DNA of 64,000 bases from Tomitella fengzijianii (GCF_007559025.1 NZ_CP041765.1:2662679-2726678), one strand, 5' to 3'; shown: positions 9,858-19,615, counted from the stretch's first letter. Program-made: numbers and translations. The notes: a model not told the origin generated them from the letters alone.

Positions 9858-10601
9858 ATGGCGAAGGGCAAACCCACCAAAGAAGAACGCAAGGCGGCGA
9901 AGGCGGTTTCACGCGCCGCGTCCAAGGAGCGCCGCGCGCAGATCTGGCAGGCCTTCCAGATGCAGCGCAAGGAGGACAAGGCGCTCCTGCCGCTGATGGT
10001 GGGCACGCTGCTGATCACCGCCGGCGTGCTGGTGGGGATCAGCTTCCTGGTGGGGATCGCCTGGTGGGTGGCGCTGGTCCTGGGGATCATCCTCGGCGCG
10101 CTGCTCGCGTTCATCGTGTTCGGCCGCCGCGTGCAGAAGAACGTCTACCGTAAGGCGGACGGTCAGGCCGGCGCCGCCGCGTGGGCGCTGGAGAACCTCA
10201 AGGGCGCCTGGCGCGTCACGAACGCCGTCGCCGCCACCACCCAGCTCGACGCCGTGCACCGCGTCATCGGACGCCCCGGCGTCATCTTCGTGGGCGAAGG
10301 CGCCCCGCACCGGCTCAAGCCGCTGATGGCGCAGGAGAAGAAGCGCGCGGCGCGGCTGATCGGCGACACCCCGATCTACGAGTTCGTCGTGGGCAACGAG
10401 GAGGGGCAGGTACCGCTGGCCAAGCTGCAGCGGCAGATCACCAGGCTCCCCAAGAACATCGACACCAAGACCCTCGACAACATCGAGGCGCGCATGACCG
10501 CACTGCAGAAGAAGGGCGGCGCGGGTGCTGCGATGCCCAAGGGGCCGGTGCCCGGCGGGGCCAAGCAGAAGGGCATCCAGCGCACCGTCCGCCGCCGCTG
10601 A
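9858..10601 (+). CDS. DUF4191 membrane protein
   Basis: A 247-residue protein with a very basic N-terminal segment (KGKPTKEERKAAKAVSR), two adjacent transmembrane helices around residues 42-90 (LPLMVGTLLITAGVLVG and VALVLGIILGALLAFIVF) and a soluble C-terminal domain with GRPGVIFVGEG and an Arg/Lys-rich tail. It matches DUF4191, found next to lipA across Mycobacteriales (Rv2219 in M. tuberculosis). No biochemical role is known to me. Conserved linkage to lipA may hint at an envelope or lipoylation link, but that is inference. Confidence 0.85.
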   Translation: MAKGKPTKEERKAAKAVSRAASKERRAQIWQAFQMQRKEDKALLPLMVGTLLITAGVLVGISFLVGIAWWVALVLGIILGALLAFIVFGRRVQKNVYRKADGQAGAAAWALENLKGAWRVTNAVAATTQLDAVHRVIGRPGVIFVGEGAPHRLKPLMAQEKKRAARLIGDTPIYEFVVGNEEGQVPLAKLQRQITRLPKNIDTKTLDNIEARMTALQKKGGAGAAMPKGPVPGGAKQKGIQRTVRRR

Positions 10602-10630
10602 CGGACCGGGGGCGGCGGCAGGCCGCACAA

Positions 10631-10680
10631 CGGACGGAGGGGGCCTGGCGACATGGTGGTCGCCAGGCCCCCTCCGTCCG
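10631..10680. terminator. Strong bidirectional terminator
   Basis: Perfect 22-bp inverted repeat (10631-10652 with 10659-10680) around a 6-nt loop, placed between the convergent DUF4191 and RDD genes. Confidence 0.85.
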
Positions 10681-10692
10681 TCAGGAAGCGGT

Positions 10693-11169
10693 TCAGCGCG
10701 AGCTGATGACCACCGTCTGGGTCGCGCGGTCGTGCAGGCCGCGGCCGTCCACATCCATCACCAGCGGCGGCAGGATGAAGAAGGTCAGCAGCACGCGGAA
10801 GAACGCGCGCGGCAGGCCGACGGGCACCTCGGCGTCGACCCGGGCGACGCCGAGGCCCAACGCCGTCTGCCCGGGGGTGGCCGCGAACAGCCACACGCTG
10901 ACGATGCTCACCACCGCCCACACGACGACACCCGTCGTGGCGGGGCCGCCGGGAATCGGGAAGAACGCGAGAATGAGCGTCGACACGCCGTAACACAGCA
11001 ACCAGTCGATCAGCAGGCCCGCGACCTTGCGGCCGGTCCCGCCCACCGAGCGGGGTCCGGACTCGGGGAGCGCGAGCCTCTCTCCCCGGTACTTCGCCTC
11101 GCGTCCGTCCTCCCCCTTGGGAAGGGCCGCGGCAGGGCCCGAAAGCCAGGATCCGGTCATTCGACGCAT
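10693..11169 (-). CDS. RDD-family membrane protein
   Basis: A 158-residue protein with three hydrophobic segments (AGLLIDWLLCYGVSTLILAFF, VVVWAVVSIVSVWLFAA and FFRVLLTFFILPPLVM). The RDD signature residues are seen as the Arg before GLLIDWLL with its Asp, and DVDGRGLHDRATQT near the C-terminus. ATG 11169 is chosen because a -10-like TATCCT lies 7 nt upstream. It corresponds to the RDD gene between DUF4191 and glnA1 in M. tuberculosis (Rv2219A). Some RDD proteins act as ion antiporters, but the role here is unknown. Confidence 0.88.
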   Translation of the reverse strand: MRRMTGSWLSGPAAALPKGEDGREAKYRGERLALPESGPRSVGGTGRKVAGLLIDWLLCYGVSTLILAFFPIPGGPATTGVVVWAVVSIVSVWLFAATPGQTALGLGVARVDAEVPVGLPRAFFRVLLTFFILPPLVMDVDGRGLHDRATQTVVISSR

Positions 11170-11176
11170 GGTCACC

Positions 11177-11182
11177 AGGATA
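11177..11182 (-). promoter_or_regulatory. -10-like hexamer of the RDD gene
   Basis: TATCCT on the minus strand, 7 nt before the ATG at 11169. Confidence 0.5.
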
Positions 11183-11295
11183 CGGAACCGCGATGGGCCC
11201 GGCCGCCGCGGACGGGCCCCGACCTGACGGCAACCCCCGTTCCCGCCGCGCATTCGCGGCCACAGGCGACGAACGTCACGCCGGAGACGTATCGT

Positions 11296-11333
11296 GTAAC
11301 ACCGTCGCAACATTCGGTTGACTGACGGGCAAC
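11296..11333 (+). promoter_or_regulatory. GlnR-type operator upstream of glnA1
   Basis: Four 5-mers at exact 6-nt spacing: GTAAC (11296), GCAAC (11307), TTGAC (11318) and GCAAC (11329). This matches the paired a-site/b-site layout described for actinobacterial GlnR boxes (GTnAC-n6-GaAAC, twice). It lies 75 bp before the glnA1 GTG, where nitrogen-limitation activation would act. Confidence 0.6.
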
Positions 11334-11408
11334 ACCACGTCGCTACCGTCGATCGCGTACACCCGCCGGCCCCATCGCAGCGGGTCATTGACTGAGGAGT
11401 CTTACAGA

Positions 11409-12842
11409 GTGTTCACTACTGCCGAACAGGTGCTCGACTATATCCGTGACGAGAAGGTCGAGTACGTCGACATCCGCTTCTGCGACGTCCCCGGCGTCAT
11501 GCAGCACTTCTCCATCCCGGCGGCCGCCTTCAGCCACGACGTCTTCGAAGACGGCCTCGCCTTCGACGGTTCGTCCGTACGCGGATTCCAGTCGATCCAC
11601 GAATCCGACATGCAGCTGTTCCCGGACGTCACCACGGCCACGGTGGACCAGTTCCGCAGCGCCAAGACGCTCAACATGAACTTCTTCGTGCACGACCCGT
11701 TCACCCGCGAGGCCTACAGCCGCGACCCGCGCAACGTGGCCCGCAAGGCGGAGGAATACCTCAAGAGCACCGGCATCGCGGACACCTGTTTCTTCGGCGC
11801 CGAGGCCGAGTTCTACATCTTCGACTCCGTCCGCTTCGACTCGTCGGTCAACGGCAGCTTCTACGAGGTCGACTCCATCGAGGGCCGCTGGAACTCCGGA
11901 CGGGCCACCGAGCGCGACGGCGGCCCCAACCTGGGCAACAAGATCCGCGTCAAGGGCGGCTACTTCCCCGTCGCGCCGTACGACCACACGGTGGACCTGC
12001 GCGACGCGATGTCGACCAACCTCACCGAGGCCGGCTTCGAGCTCGAGCGCCTGCACCACGAGGTGGGCACCGGCGGCCAGCAGGAGATCAACTACAAGTT
12101 CAACACCCTGCTGCATGCGGCCGACGAGCTGATGCAGTTCAAGTACATCATCAAGAACACCGCCCACCAGCACGGCAAGACGGTCACGTTCATGCCGAAG
12201 CCCCTCTACGGCGACAACGGCTCGGGCATGCACGCGCACCAGTCGCTGTGGAAGGACGGCGAGCCGCTGTTCTACGACGAGTCCGGCTACGGCGGCCTGT
12301 CCGACATCGCCCGCTACTACATCGGCGGCATCCTGCACCACGCGCCGTCGCTGCTGGCGTTCACCAACCCCACCGTCAACTCCTACAAGCGCCTGGTGCC
12401 CGGCTACGAGGCCCCCATCAACCTGGTGTACTCGCAGCGCAACCGCTCGGCGTGCGTGCGCATCCCCGTCACGGGCAACAGCCCCAAGGCCAAGCGCATC
12501 GAGTTCCGCTCGCCCGACTCGTCCGGCAACCCCTACCTGGCGTTCGCCGCGATGATGATGGCCGGCATCGACGGCATCCGCAACAAGATGGAGCCGGCGG
12601 AGCCCGTCGACAAGGACCTCTACGAGCTCCCGCCCGAGGAGGCCGCCAGCGTCCCGCAGGCCCCCACCTCGCTAGAGGCCGTGATCGACAACCTCGAGCG
12701 CGATCACGACTACCTCACCGAGGGCGGCGTGTTCACCACCGACCTGATCGAGAAGTGGATCGAGCTCAAGCGCAACGACGAGATCGGCCCGATGAACCTG
12801 CGGCCGCACCCGTACGAGTTCGACCTCTACTACGACTGCTGA
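11409..12842 (+). CDS. glnA1: Glutamine synthetase type I
   Basis: Dodecameric ATP-dependent enzyme making glutamine from glutamate and ammonia; the main ammonium-assimilating enzyme. The 477-residue product has the beta-grasp domain ([37 protein letters not shown]) and the catalytic domain ([55 protein letters not shown]). Tyr405 in [12 protein letters not shown] is the adenylylation site used by GlnE, encoded 9 kb downstream. GTG 11409, with GAGGAG about 10 nt upstream, gives the usual short N-terminus; a TTG at 11388 would add seven residues and bury that site. A GlnR-type operator precedes it. Confidence 0.97.
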   Translation: MFTTAEQVLDYIRDEKVEYVDIRFCDVPGVMQHFSIPAAAFSHDVFEDGLAFDGSSVRGFQSIHESDMQLFPDVTTATVDQFRSAKTLNMNFFVHDPFTREAYSRDPRNVARKAEEYLKSTGIADTCFFGAEAEFYIFDSVRFDSSVNGSFYEVDSIEGRWNSGRATERDGGPNLGNKIRVKGGYFPVAPYDHTVDLRDAMSTNLTEAGFELERLHHEVGTGGQQEINYKFNTLLHAADELMQFKYIIKNTAHQHGKTVTFMPKPLYGDNGSGMHAHQSLWKDGEPLFYDESGYGGLSDIARYYIGGILHHAPSLLAFTNPTVNSYKRLVPGYEAPINLVYSQRNRSACVRIPVTGNSPKAKRIEFRSPDSSGNPYLAFAAMMMAGIDGIRNKMEPAEPVDKDLYELPPEEAASVPQAPTSLEAVIDNLERDHDYLTEGGVFTTDLIEKWIELKRNDEIGPMNLRPHPYEFDLYYDC

Positions 12843-13041
12843 GCCTTCTAGCGTTCTGACCTGGGCCTGAGCATTCAGGATCCTCCGTCAGTCCGCAGAG
12901 CGTCCGCAGGAGAATCGGCCCGCGCCGCGATCACACCCCCGATCGCAGTGCGGGTCGATTCGTCTGTGCCGGGCCCCGATCGCGCCCCGGCCGGAATACC
13001 GGAGTGCCTGCTAATTCAACACGCGAACAGCTTCGCCTCGT

Positions 13042-13047
13042 TAGCAT
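13042..13047 (+). promoter_or_regulatory. -10-like hexamer of the M28 peptidase gene
   Basis: TAGCAT lies 6 nt before the GTG at 13054; no Shine-Dalgarno is visible. Confidence 0.45.
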
Positions 13048-13053
13048 CCAGGT

Positions 13054-15555
13054 GTGTCCGGAACCGGTGGATCAGATCACACCGAGGACGGCCGCGCCCC
13101 CGGCGCCCCCGGCGCAGCGGGACCGCGCGCCGGGGGCGCCACCCGTTTCCTGGCGGGCATCGGCGCGCTGCTCGTGCTCGCCGGGTTCGGGGCATGGTCG
13201 GTACTGAGCCTCCACCCGCCGGATCCCGCGGGCATCGACGCACCACCGGGCTCGTTCAGCGCGGGCCGCGCGATGCAGCACGTCGAGCAGACCGCCCGGG
13301 TCCCGCATCCCACCGGCTCCGCCGCCAACGACGAGGTCCGCGGCCACCTCGTCGACCGGCTCACCGGACTAGGCCTGCACCCGCGGGTGAACAGCGCGCT
13401 CGGCGTCGTCGTCCGCGGCCCGGAACGGGTCAACGCGGCGGCCGTCGACAACGTCGTCGCCGTCATCCCCGGCACCGACCCCACCGGCAGGATCTTCCTG
13501 GCCGCCCACTACGACTCCGCCCAATTCTCGCCCGGCGCGGGCGACGACTCGGCGGGCACTTCGACGATCCTCGAGATCGCACGGGTGCTGCAGGAAGGGC
13601 CCGCACTGCGCAATGACGTCGTACTGTTGTTCACCGATGCGGAGGAGTCCGGGACGATCGGATCCGAGGCGTTCCTCGACTCCGACCCGCTCGCCGCGGA
13701 CGGTGGGGTGGTCCTCAACTTCGAGGCCCGCGGCGCGTCGGGTCCGGTGGTGATGTTCGAGACCTCGGAGGGCAATGCCGCACTCGCCCGGCTCTACGCC
13801 GCCACCGTGCCGCACCCCGCCGCCACGAGCGCCGCGGTGGAGGTCTACCGCCGCCTGCGCAACAACACGGACTTCACCAACTTCCTCAAGGCCGGCGCCT
13901 TCACCGGGATGAACTCGGCGTTCTTCGACGGCGCCGCCGTGTACCACACCCCGCAGGACGTGCCCTCTCGGCTGAGCATGGCCAGCCTGCAGGCGATGGG
14001 CGACAACGGACTCGCGCTCACCAGGGCCCTCGGGTCCGCCGACCTCGCCGACTATGCACGACCGGCCGCGCATGACGAGACCTACTTCCCCCTGCTCGGG
14101 GAGGTCGCGCACTACCCCGGCCCGTGGGTGTGGCCGCTCGCGGCACTCTCGGTCCTCAGCACCGCCGCCGTGGCCGTGCTCGCCTGGCGAACCGGTCGCA
14201 GCTCCCCTCCACGCCTTGCCGCGGGTGCGGCCGCTGCGCTGGTACCGCTGGTGATCGCCCCGCTCGCCGCCTACGGGGTCTGGAAGCTGCTCGTGTTCAT
14301 CCGGCCCGGCTACGGCAGCGTGCTCGACCTCTGGCGGCCGGGCGTGCTGCGCGTCGGGATCATCGTGCTCGCCGTCGCGGTTTTCCTGGCCTTCCTCGCG
14401 CTGGCCCGGCGGCGGATCGGCGCGGCCGCGCTCGTGTTCGGTTGCCTCGTCTGGCTGACGGTCATCGGCATCGCTTTCGCCGCCTTGGCTCCCGGCGCCG
14501 CGTACCTGACGACGCTGCCGGCGCTGGCCACCGGTATCGCCACCGCCGCAGCCCTGGCCATCCGCATGCCCGGCCTGCGTCTCGCGGTGACGCTCGTCGG
14601 CTCCGTGTTCGCCGTGCTGGTGCTCACGCCCGCGATCGCCATGTTCTTCGCGTCCCTGGGCATGCCGATGGCCGCCGGGCCCGCGCTGTTCACGGTGCTG
14701 CTGTGCTTCGCGGCAGCGCCGACGCTGAGCCTGCTGCTTCCCGGCCGCGCCGCCGGCGGCAGGGGTTCCGAGGACGAACGGCCACACCGCCTGGCCGCCG
14801 CCGCGGTGCCGCTGACCGCGCTGGCCTCCGCGGCGGTCCTGCTGGCCGTCGGCACCGGAATCAACGACTTCGACTCCCGGCATCCCGAACCCGCGCAGCT
14901 CATCTACGCCCTCGACGCGGATACCGGCAGCGCCCACTGGCTCAGCGAGAATCCGCCCACCGATTACACCCGGCGGTACCTCGACGAGGAAGCCGAGGCC
15001 GGCGACTACCTCCCGCTCACCCACGACGGGCGTGACTCCGGGCCGCTGGAACCGGCGGAGGTGTCCGGCTACTTCCCCTATATCCATCAGAAGGTGCAGG
15101 TGGGACCGGCCGCGACGGCCGAGATCCCGGCGCCGACGCTCGATGTCGTCTCGGATGTGCAGGCCGGCGGACTCCGCACGATCACGGTCCACGCCGCCCC
15201 GGGCCGCCCGGTCCGGATGATCACCGTCGGCGTCGACGCCACTGCCGCCGGGACCATCGTCGGCGTGCGGCTCGAGGTGCCGGGCGTTGCAGGGAGGCAC
15301 GTCGACGGCAGGGACCTGACCGGCGACGCGGTCGGAGCCTCCACCAGCGCCGTCACCTTCCACGGCCCGCCGCCCAGTGGCATCACTCTGCGGTACCTGA
15401 TCTCCGGCGACGGCCCCGCGCGGCTGCGCGCGGTCGGCGGCAGCGACGGCCTCGACGGGTTGCCCGGGTACGTCGCTCCCCCGGACGGCGTCGACATCGC
15501 CGGGACGCACAGCTCCGGCCTGCTGATGGTGGCCACGGAGGAGTCCCTCGACTAG
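13054..15555 (+). CDS. Membrane-anchored M28-family zinc aminopeptidase
   Basis: A 833-residue protein. A basic/Gly-Ala-rich N-terminus is followed by one transmembrane helix (FLAGIGALLVLAGFGAWSVL, about 31-50) and an extracytoplasmic M28 peptidase domain (about 70-330) with FLAAHYDSAQFSPGAGDDSAG (zinc His/Asp), LFTDAEESGTIGSEAF (catalytic Glu) and DFTNFLKAG. About eight further hydrophobic helices occupy roughly 360-600, then a soluble C-terminal domain. This layout is that of large bacterial membrane M28 peptidases, whose physiological substrates are poorly known. GTG 13054 follows a -10-like box. It stands alone between glnA1 and the osmoprotectant transporter. Confidence 0.88.
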   Translation: MSGTGGSDHTEDGRAPGAPGAAGPRAGGATRFLAGIGALLVLAGFGAWSVLSLHPPDPAGIDAPPGSFSAGRAMQHVEQTARVPHPTGSAANDEVRGHLVDRLTGLGLHPRVNSALGVVVRGPERVNAAAVDNVVAVIPGTDPTGRIFLAAHYDSAQFSPGAGDDSAGTSTILEIARVLQEGPALRNDVVLLFTDAEESGTIGSEAFLDSDPLAADGGVVLNFEARGASGPVVMFETSEGNAALARLYAATVPHPAATSAAVEVYRRLRNNTDFTNFLKAGAFTGMNSAFFDGAAVYHTPQDVPSRLSMASLQAMGDNGLALTRALGSADLADYARPAAHDETYFPLLGEVAHYPGPWVWPLAALSVLSTAAVAVLAWRTGRSSPPRLAAGAAAALVPLVIAPLAAYGVWKLLVFIRPGYGSVLDLWRPGVLRVGIIVLAVAVFLAFLALARRRIGAAALVFGCLVWLTVIGIAFAALAPGAAYLTTLPALATGIATAAALAIRMPGLRLAVTLVGSVFAVLVLTPAIAMFFASLGMPMAAGPALFTVLLCFAAAPTLSLLLPGRAAGGRGSEDERPHRLAAAAVPLTALASAAVLLAVGTGINDFDSRHPEPAQLIYALDADTGSAHWLSENPPTDYTRRYLDEEAEAGDYLPLTHDGRDSGPLEPAEVSGYFPYIHQKVQVGPAATAEIPAPTLDVVSDVQAGGLRTITVHAAPGRPVRMITVGVDATAAGTIVGVRLEVPGVAGRHVDGRDLTGDAVGASTSAVTFHGPPPSGITLRYLISGDGPARLRAVGGSDGLDGLPGYVAPPDGVDIAGTHSSGLLMVATEESLD

Positions 15556-15620
15556 GAGCGGTCCGCGTCATCGGCCGTCTGCGAGGCGCACGAACAACCC
15601 GCCGATATCGTCACAGTCGC

Positions 15621-15630
15621 ATAACGTTAT
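15621..15630. promoter_or_regulatory. 10-bp palindrome in the leader of the osmoprotectant operon
   Basis: The perfect palindrome ATAACGTTAT lies 135 bp upstream of the first transporter gene, in a slightly AT-richer patch of its 209-bp leader. It is a possible regulator site; nothing more can be assigned. Confidence 0.35.
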
Positions 15631-15764
15631 TCACAGCCGTCACACGAATCACCTTCGGTGCCATCGGAAACGCGGCAAGGTGACACAGGGAGAGCCGGTC
15701 GGCGACATGCGGCCGGAGACCGCACTCGGCGGAAGGGTCGGATCCGGCAGGAAAGGCGCACACC

Positions 15765-16418
15765 GTGCTCAGCGATCTATGGGACTTCGTCTCGTCACGG
15801 CGGGAACAACTCCTCATCGACTCGTATCAGCACGTCAGCGCCGTCATACAGTGCGTCCTGATCGCCACGGTCATCGCCGTCGTCGTCGGCATCGTCGTCT
15901 ACCGCAGCCCGCTGGGGTCGGCGACCGCCACCGCGCTGTCCAGCGCCGTCCTGACGATCCCGTCGTTCGCGCTGTTGGGCATCCTGATCCCCGTGGTGGG
16001 ACTCGGCGTACCGCCCACCGTGATCGCGCTGGTCCTCTACGCACTGCTGCCCATCATCCGCAACACCATCGTCGGGCTCGGCTCCATCGATCCGGGCACC
16101 ACCGACGCCGCCCGCGGCATCGGCATGGGCCGCCTGCACGTGCTGGCGCGCATCGAACTGCCCCTCGCCTGGCCTTCCATTCTCACCGGAATGCGGGTGA
16201 GCACGCAGATGAGCATGGGCATCCTCGCCATCGCCGCCTATGCCAAGGGCCCGGGCCTGGGCAACCTCATCTTCTCCGGGCTCTCCCGCGTGGGCAGCCC
16301 CACCGCCGTGCCGCAGGCGCTCACCGGCACGGTGCTGATCGTGATCCTCGCGCTCATCCTGGACGGCATCTACATCGTCATCGGCAAGCTCACGACATCG
16401 AGGGGACTCCATGCCTGA
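15765..16418 (+). CDS. Osmoprotectant ABC transporter permease (OpuCB/ProW-like), first copy
   Basis: A 217-residue integral membrane permease with about five helices and the inner-membrane-component loop EAA motif region reading DPGTTDAARGIGMGRLHVLARIELPLAWPSILTGMRVS. GTG 15765 is preceded by AGGAAAGG. It is the first of four same-strand genes with touching or overlapping ends (permease, ATPase, permease, binding protein), the standard layout of glycine-betaine/carnitine/choline uptake systems of the OpuC type. Its stop overlaps the next start by 8 bp. Confidence 0.92.
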   Translation: MLSDLWDFVSSRREQLLIDSYQHVSAVIQCVLIATVIAVVVGIVVYRSPLGSATATALSSAVLTIPSFALLGILIPVVGLGVPPTVIALVLYALLPIIRNTIVGLGSIDPGTTDAARGIGMGRLHVLARIELPLAWPSILTGMRVSTQMSMGILAIAAYAKGPGLGNLIFSGLSRVGSPTAVPQALTGTVLIVILALILDGIYIVIGKLTTSRGLHA

Positions 16419-17736
16419 CCACGCGCGCGGATCGTCGACGGCCCCCCGAAACGCACACGGCGAGGCCGGTCCCGCCCCTGCGGCCGGCCAAGGTGCGGCG
16501 ACGACCACCGAAGCCAGGAGGGTGTCCGGTGTCGAGATCGTGCTCGAAGAGGTCACCAAGCGCTATCCCGGAAGCAAGACGCCCGCCGTCGACCGGGTCT
16601 CGATGACCATCCCCGCCGGGGAGATCGTCGTGTTCGTCGGGCCCTCCGGCTGCGGCAAGACCACCACGATGCGCATGATCAACCGGCTCATCGAACCCAC
16701 CTCCGGCAAGATCACCATCGCCGGCCGCGACGCGCTGTCCATCAAACCGGACAGGCTCCGCCGCGGAATCGGCTACTCGATCCAGCAGTCCGGCCTGTTC
16801 CCGCACATGACGATCGCGCAGAACGTCGGCATGGTGCCGGGCCTGGTGGGCTGGAAGAAGAAGCGCATCGCCGAGCGCGTCGACGAGATGCTGGACCTGG
16901 TGGGGCTCGAGCCCGACATGTACCGGGAGCGATACCCGCGTCAGCTCTCCGGCGGCCAGCAGCAGCGCGTCGGCGTGGCGCGCGCCCTGGCCGCCGACCC
17001 GCCGGTGCTGCTGATGGACGAGCCCTTCGGCGCGGTCGACCCGATCACGCGCGGACTGCTGCAGGACGAACTGCTGCGGCTGCAGTCCGAGCTGGGCAAG
17101 ACCATCGTGTTCGTCACGCACGACTTCGCCGAGGCGGTCAAGCTGGGCGACCGCATCGCAGTGCTGGGCGGCCAGTCGAAGATCCTCCAGTACGACACGC
17201 CCGAGGCGATCCTCGCCAACCCGGCCGACGACACCGTCGCCGGGTTCATCGGATCCGGCGCCTCGCTGCAGCAACTCACCCTGCTGCGTGTGCGGGACGT
17301 CGAGCTGGAACACTGCCCCACCGCGCACGAATCCGACCCGCCCGATCAACTCCGCACCGCACTGGGTACCCGGCGCCGCAACTGGGGTCTCGTGCTGGAC
17401 GCGCGCAACAGGCCCGTGGCCTGGGTCAACAGGCGTCACCTCGACGGTGTCACGTCGCTTCGCGGCATCGGCGACCCCATCGGCGAGGTCGTGAGCACGC
17501 AGTCCACCCTGCAGGACGCGCTCGAAGCCCTGCTGGCCGCCGCCAGCGCGTCGACCGTCGTCACCGGCAGCCGGGGGCAGCACGAGGGCCTGATCAACAT
17601 CGACACGCTGATCCAGACCGTGCGCATGCTGCGCGAGGAGTACTCGGACGACGACGAGGACGCCGGCGACGAGGACGACTCTTCCGCCGGCGCATCCCGC
17701 ACTCCCCCGACAGTGATCGGAGGCGAACCGGAATGA
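16411..17736 (+). CDS. Osmoprotectant ABC transporter ATPase with CBS-like C-terminus
   Basis: A 441-residue ATPase. After a poorly conserved 40-residue N-terminal stretch come Walker A GPSGCGKTTT, Q-loop SIQQSGLFPHMT, signature LSGGQQQRVG, Walker B LLMDEPFGAVD and switch His in VFVTHDF. Residues about 290-400 (RNWGLVLDARNRPVAWV, LQDALEALLAAAS) look like a CBS pair, which in OpuA-type ATPases gates transport by ionic strength. The C-terminus is strongly acidic. ATG 16411 overlaps the upstream permease; the family-conserved part begins near VEIVLEEVTKRYPG, so a later GTG (about 16528) is possible. Confidence 0.92.
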   Translation: MPDHARGSSTAPRNAHGEAGPAPAAGQGAATTTEARRVSGVEIVLEEVTKRYPGSKTPAVDRVSMTIPAGEIVVFVGPSGCGKTTTMRMINRLIEPTSGKITIAGRDALSIKPDRLRRGIGYSIQQSGLFPHMTIAQNVGMVPGLVGWKKKRIAERVDEMLDLVGLEPDMYRERYPRQLSGGQQQRVGVARALAADPPVLLMDEPFGAVDPITRGLLQDELLRLQSELGKTIVFVTHDFAEAVKLGDRIAVLGGQSKILQYDTPEAILANPADDTVAGFIGSGASLQQLTLLRVRDVELEHCPTAHESDPPDQLRTALGTRRRNWGLVLDARNRPVAWVNRRHLDGVTSLRGIGDPIGEVVSTQSTLQDALEALLAAASASTVVTGSRGQHEGLINIDTLIQTVRMLREEYSDDDEDAGDEDDSSAGASRTPPTVIGGEPE

Positions 17737-18539
17737 CCATCACCCAGGACACGGTCACCGCCGGCGAGAAGGTCGCCGACCCGGTGGACAGCACCGCGTC
17801 GGGGCGTCGCGGCGACCGCATCCGCATGCTCGCGCAGCCGGTGGTGGCGGTCGGCGGGGCCGCGGCGATCCTCATCTGGGCGTTCGTCTTCAACGATCTC
17901 AACGCCACGCAACGCGAAACCCTCAACGCGTCATCGCTCGGCACGCGGCTCGGCCAGCACATCGCGATCACCGCGGTGGTCACGGCGATCGTCGTCGCGA
18001 TCGCCGTACCGCTGGGCATCCTGCTCACCCGCAGGGGCTACAAGGTGCTCTCGCCGGTGTTCATCGGCATCGGCAACATCGGCCAGTCCTCCCCCGCCAT
18101 CGGCCTGCTCGTGCTGCTGTTCCTGTGGACCGGGAAGACCGGCTTCTGGATCGGCGTCCTGCCCATCGCCTTCTACTCGCTGCTGCCGGTGCTGCGCAAC
18201 ACCATGCTCGGCATGCAGTCCGTCGACCCGTCGCTGATCGACGCCGGCCTGGGGCAGGGCATGTCGCCGTTGACCGTGCTGCGACGCGTCGAGTTCCCGC
18301 TGGCGGTGCCGTTCATCCTCGCCGGGCTGCGTACCTCGCTGGTCCTCGCCGTGGGCACCGCCACCCTGTGCTTCCTCGTCGGCGCAGGCGGTCTGGGCGT
18401 GCTCATCGACACCGGGTACAAGCTTCGGGACAACCCCACGCTCTACGTCGGCGCCGTCCTGGCCGTCGCACTGGCCCTGTTCATCGACTGGCTCGGCGCG
18501 CTCGCCGAGCGCTTCATCGGCCCCAAAGGGTTGCGCTGA
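17733..18539 (+). CDS. Osmoprotectant ABC transporter permease, second copy
   Basis: A 268-residue permease with six hydrophobic segments and the cytoplasmic loop SVDPSLIDAGLGQGMSPLTVLRRVEFPLAVPF. It overlaps the ATPase by 4 bp (ATGA type) and the binding protein by 1 bp, so translation is probably coupled. The two permeases form the heterodimeric channel of an OpuC-like importer. Confidence 0.92.
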   Translation: MTITQDTVTAGEKVADPVDSTASGRRGDRIRMLAQPVVAVGGAAAILIWAFVFNDLNATQRETLNASSLGTRLGQHIAITAVVTAIVVAIAVPLGILLTRRGYKVLSPVFIGIGNIGQSSPAIGLLVLLFLWTGKTGFWIGVLPIAFYSLLPVLRNTMLGMQSVDPSLIDAGLGQGMSPLTVLRRVEFPLAVPFILAGLRTSLVLAVGTATLCFLVGAGGLGVLIDTGYKLRDNPTLYVGAVLAVALALFIDWLGALAERFIGPKGLR

Positions 18540-19615
18540 TGGTCACCGCAGCGGCATCGCCCGCCACCGGATCACCCGCGCCGTCATCGCCCGGGCCTGC
18601 GGCCCCACGGCGACGGCCGCTGAGAGCCCTCACGTCCCGCAGACGCCGGGTGTCCGCACTGATCGCCACTGCGCTCGCCGGGGTACTGCTGGCGTCGTGC
18701 GGGCTGCAGTCCGGCGGCGCGCTGCCGTTGTCGGTGGGGCCCGGCAGCATCACCTCCGATCCCGACCTCGAGGGCGTCAAACTCACCGTGGGGTCGAAGG
18801 ACTTCACCGAGAACATCATTCTCGGCTACATCGCCGAGTTCGCGCTCGCCGCCGCGGGCGCCGAGATCCGCGACCTGACCGACATCCAGGGGTCCAACAG
18901 CGCGCGCGCCGCCATGGAGGCCGGGCAGGTGGACCTCTACATCGACTACACGGGCACGGGGTGGATCAACTACCTGCACAACGAGCACCCCATCCCCGAC
19001 TCCCAGAAGCAGTTCGAGGCGGTGAAGAAGGAGGACCTGGAACGCAACGGCATCGTGTGGGCCGCACCCGCGCCCATGGACAACACCTACGCGCTCGCCG
19101 CCAGTCAGCAGGTGGTCCAGGACACCGGCGTGCGCACGCTGTCCGACTACGCCAACCTCGTGAACACGCATCCGGGCTCCATCACCACGTGCGTCGAGAC
19201 CGAGTTCAACAGCCGTCAGGACGGGTTCCCGGGCATGGCCGCGGTGTACGGTTTCAACCCCGATGACGCCGGCAAGAAGATCCTGCAGACGGGGATCATC
19301 TACCAGGCCACCGCCGCCGGCGGCGAATGCACGTTCGGCGAGGTCTTCACCACCGACGGCCGGATCAAGGGCCTGAACCTGTACGTGCTCGAGGACGACA
19401 AGCAGTTCTTCCCCCACTACAACGCGGCCGTGACCATGCGCGAGCAGGTCTACAAGGACCATCCGCAGATCGTGACGGTCCTCGCGCCGGTGATGAAGGA
19501 GATCACGAACGACGAGATCTCCACGCTCAACGCGAAGGTGGACGTCGACGGCGAGGAGCCGGCCGACGTCGCACGGCAGTGGCTCGTGGACAAGGGCTTC
19601 GTGACCGACGGATAG
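18539..19615 (+). CDS. Glycine-betaine/choline-type substrate-binding lipoprotein
   Basis: A 358-residue product with an Arg-rich N-terminus, a hydrophobic stretch and the lipobox LLASC (Cys54), so it is a lipid-anchored binding protein. The mature part follows the OpuAC/ProX fold: KLTVGSKDFTENIILGYI, DLTDIQGSNSARAAMEAGQVDLYIDYTGTG and FFPHYNAAVTMREQV. ATG 18539 uses the last base of the previous stop codon. As the last gene of the operon it sets ligand specificity, but the aromatic cage cannot be assigned by eye. Confidence 0.93.
   Translation: MVTAAASPATGSPAPSSPGPAAPRRRPLRALTSRRRRVSALIATALAGVLLASCGLQSGGALPLSVGPGSITSDPDLEGVKLTVGSKDFTENIILGYIAEFALAAAGAEIRDLTDIQGSNSARAAMEAGQVDLYIDYTGTGWINYLHNEHPIPDSQKQFEAVKKEDLERNGIVWAAPAPMDNTYALAASQQVVQDTGVRTLSDYANLVNTHPGSITTCVETEFNSRQDGFPGMAAVYGFNPDDAGKKILQTGIIYQATAAGGECTFGEVFTTDGRIKGLNLYVLEDDKQFFPHYNAAVTMREQVYKDHPQIVTVLAPVMKEITNDEISTLNAKVDVDGEEPADVARQWLVDKGFVTDG

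Noticed and set aside
15670-15764. GGGAGAGCC and CGGCGGAAGGG in the osmoprotectant operon leader, resembling parts of a glycine riboswitch
   Set aside because: No matching CTCTCAGG element and no consistent fold by eye; probably chance in GC-rich DNA.
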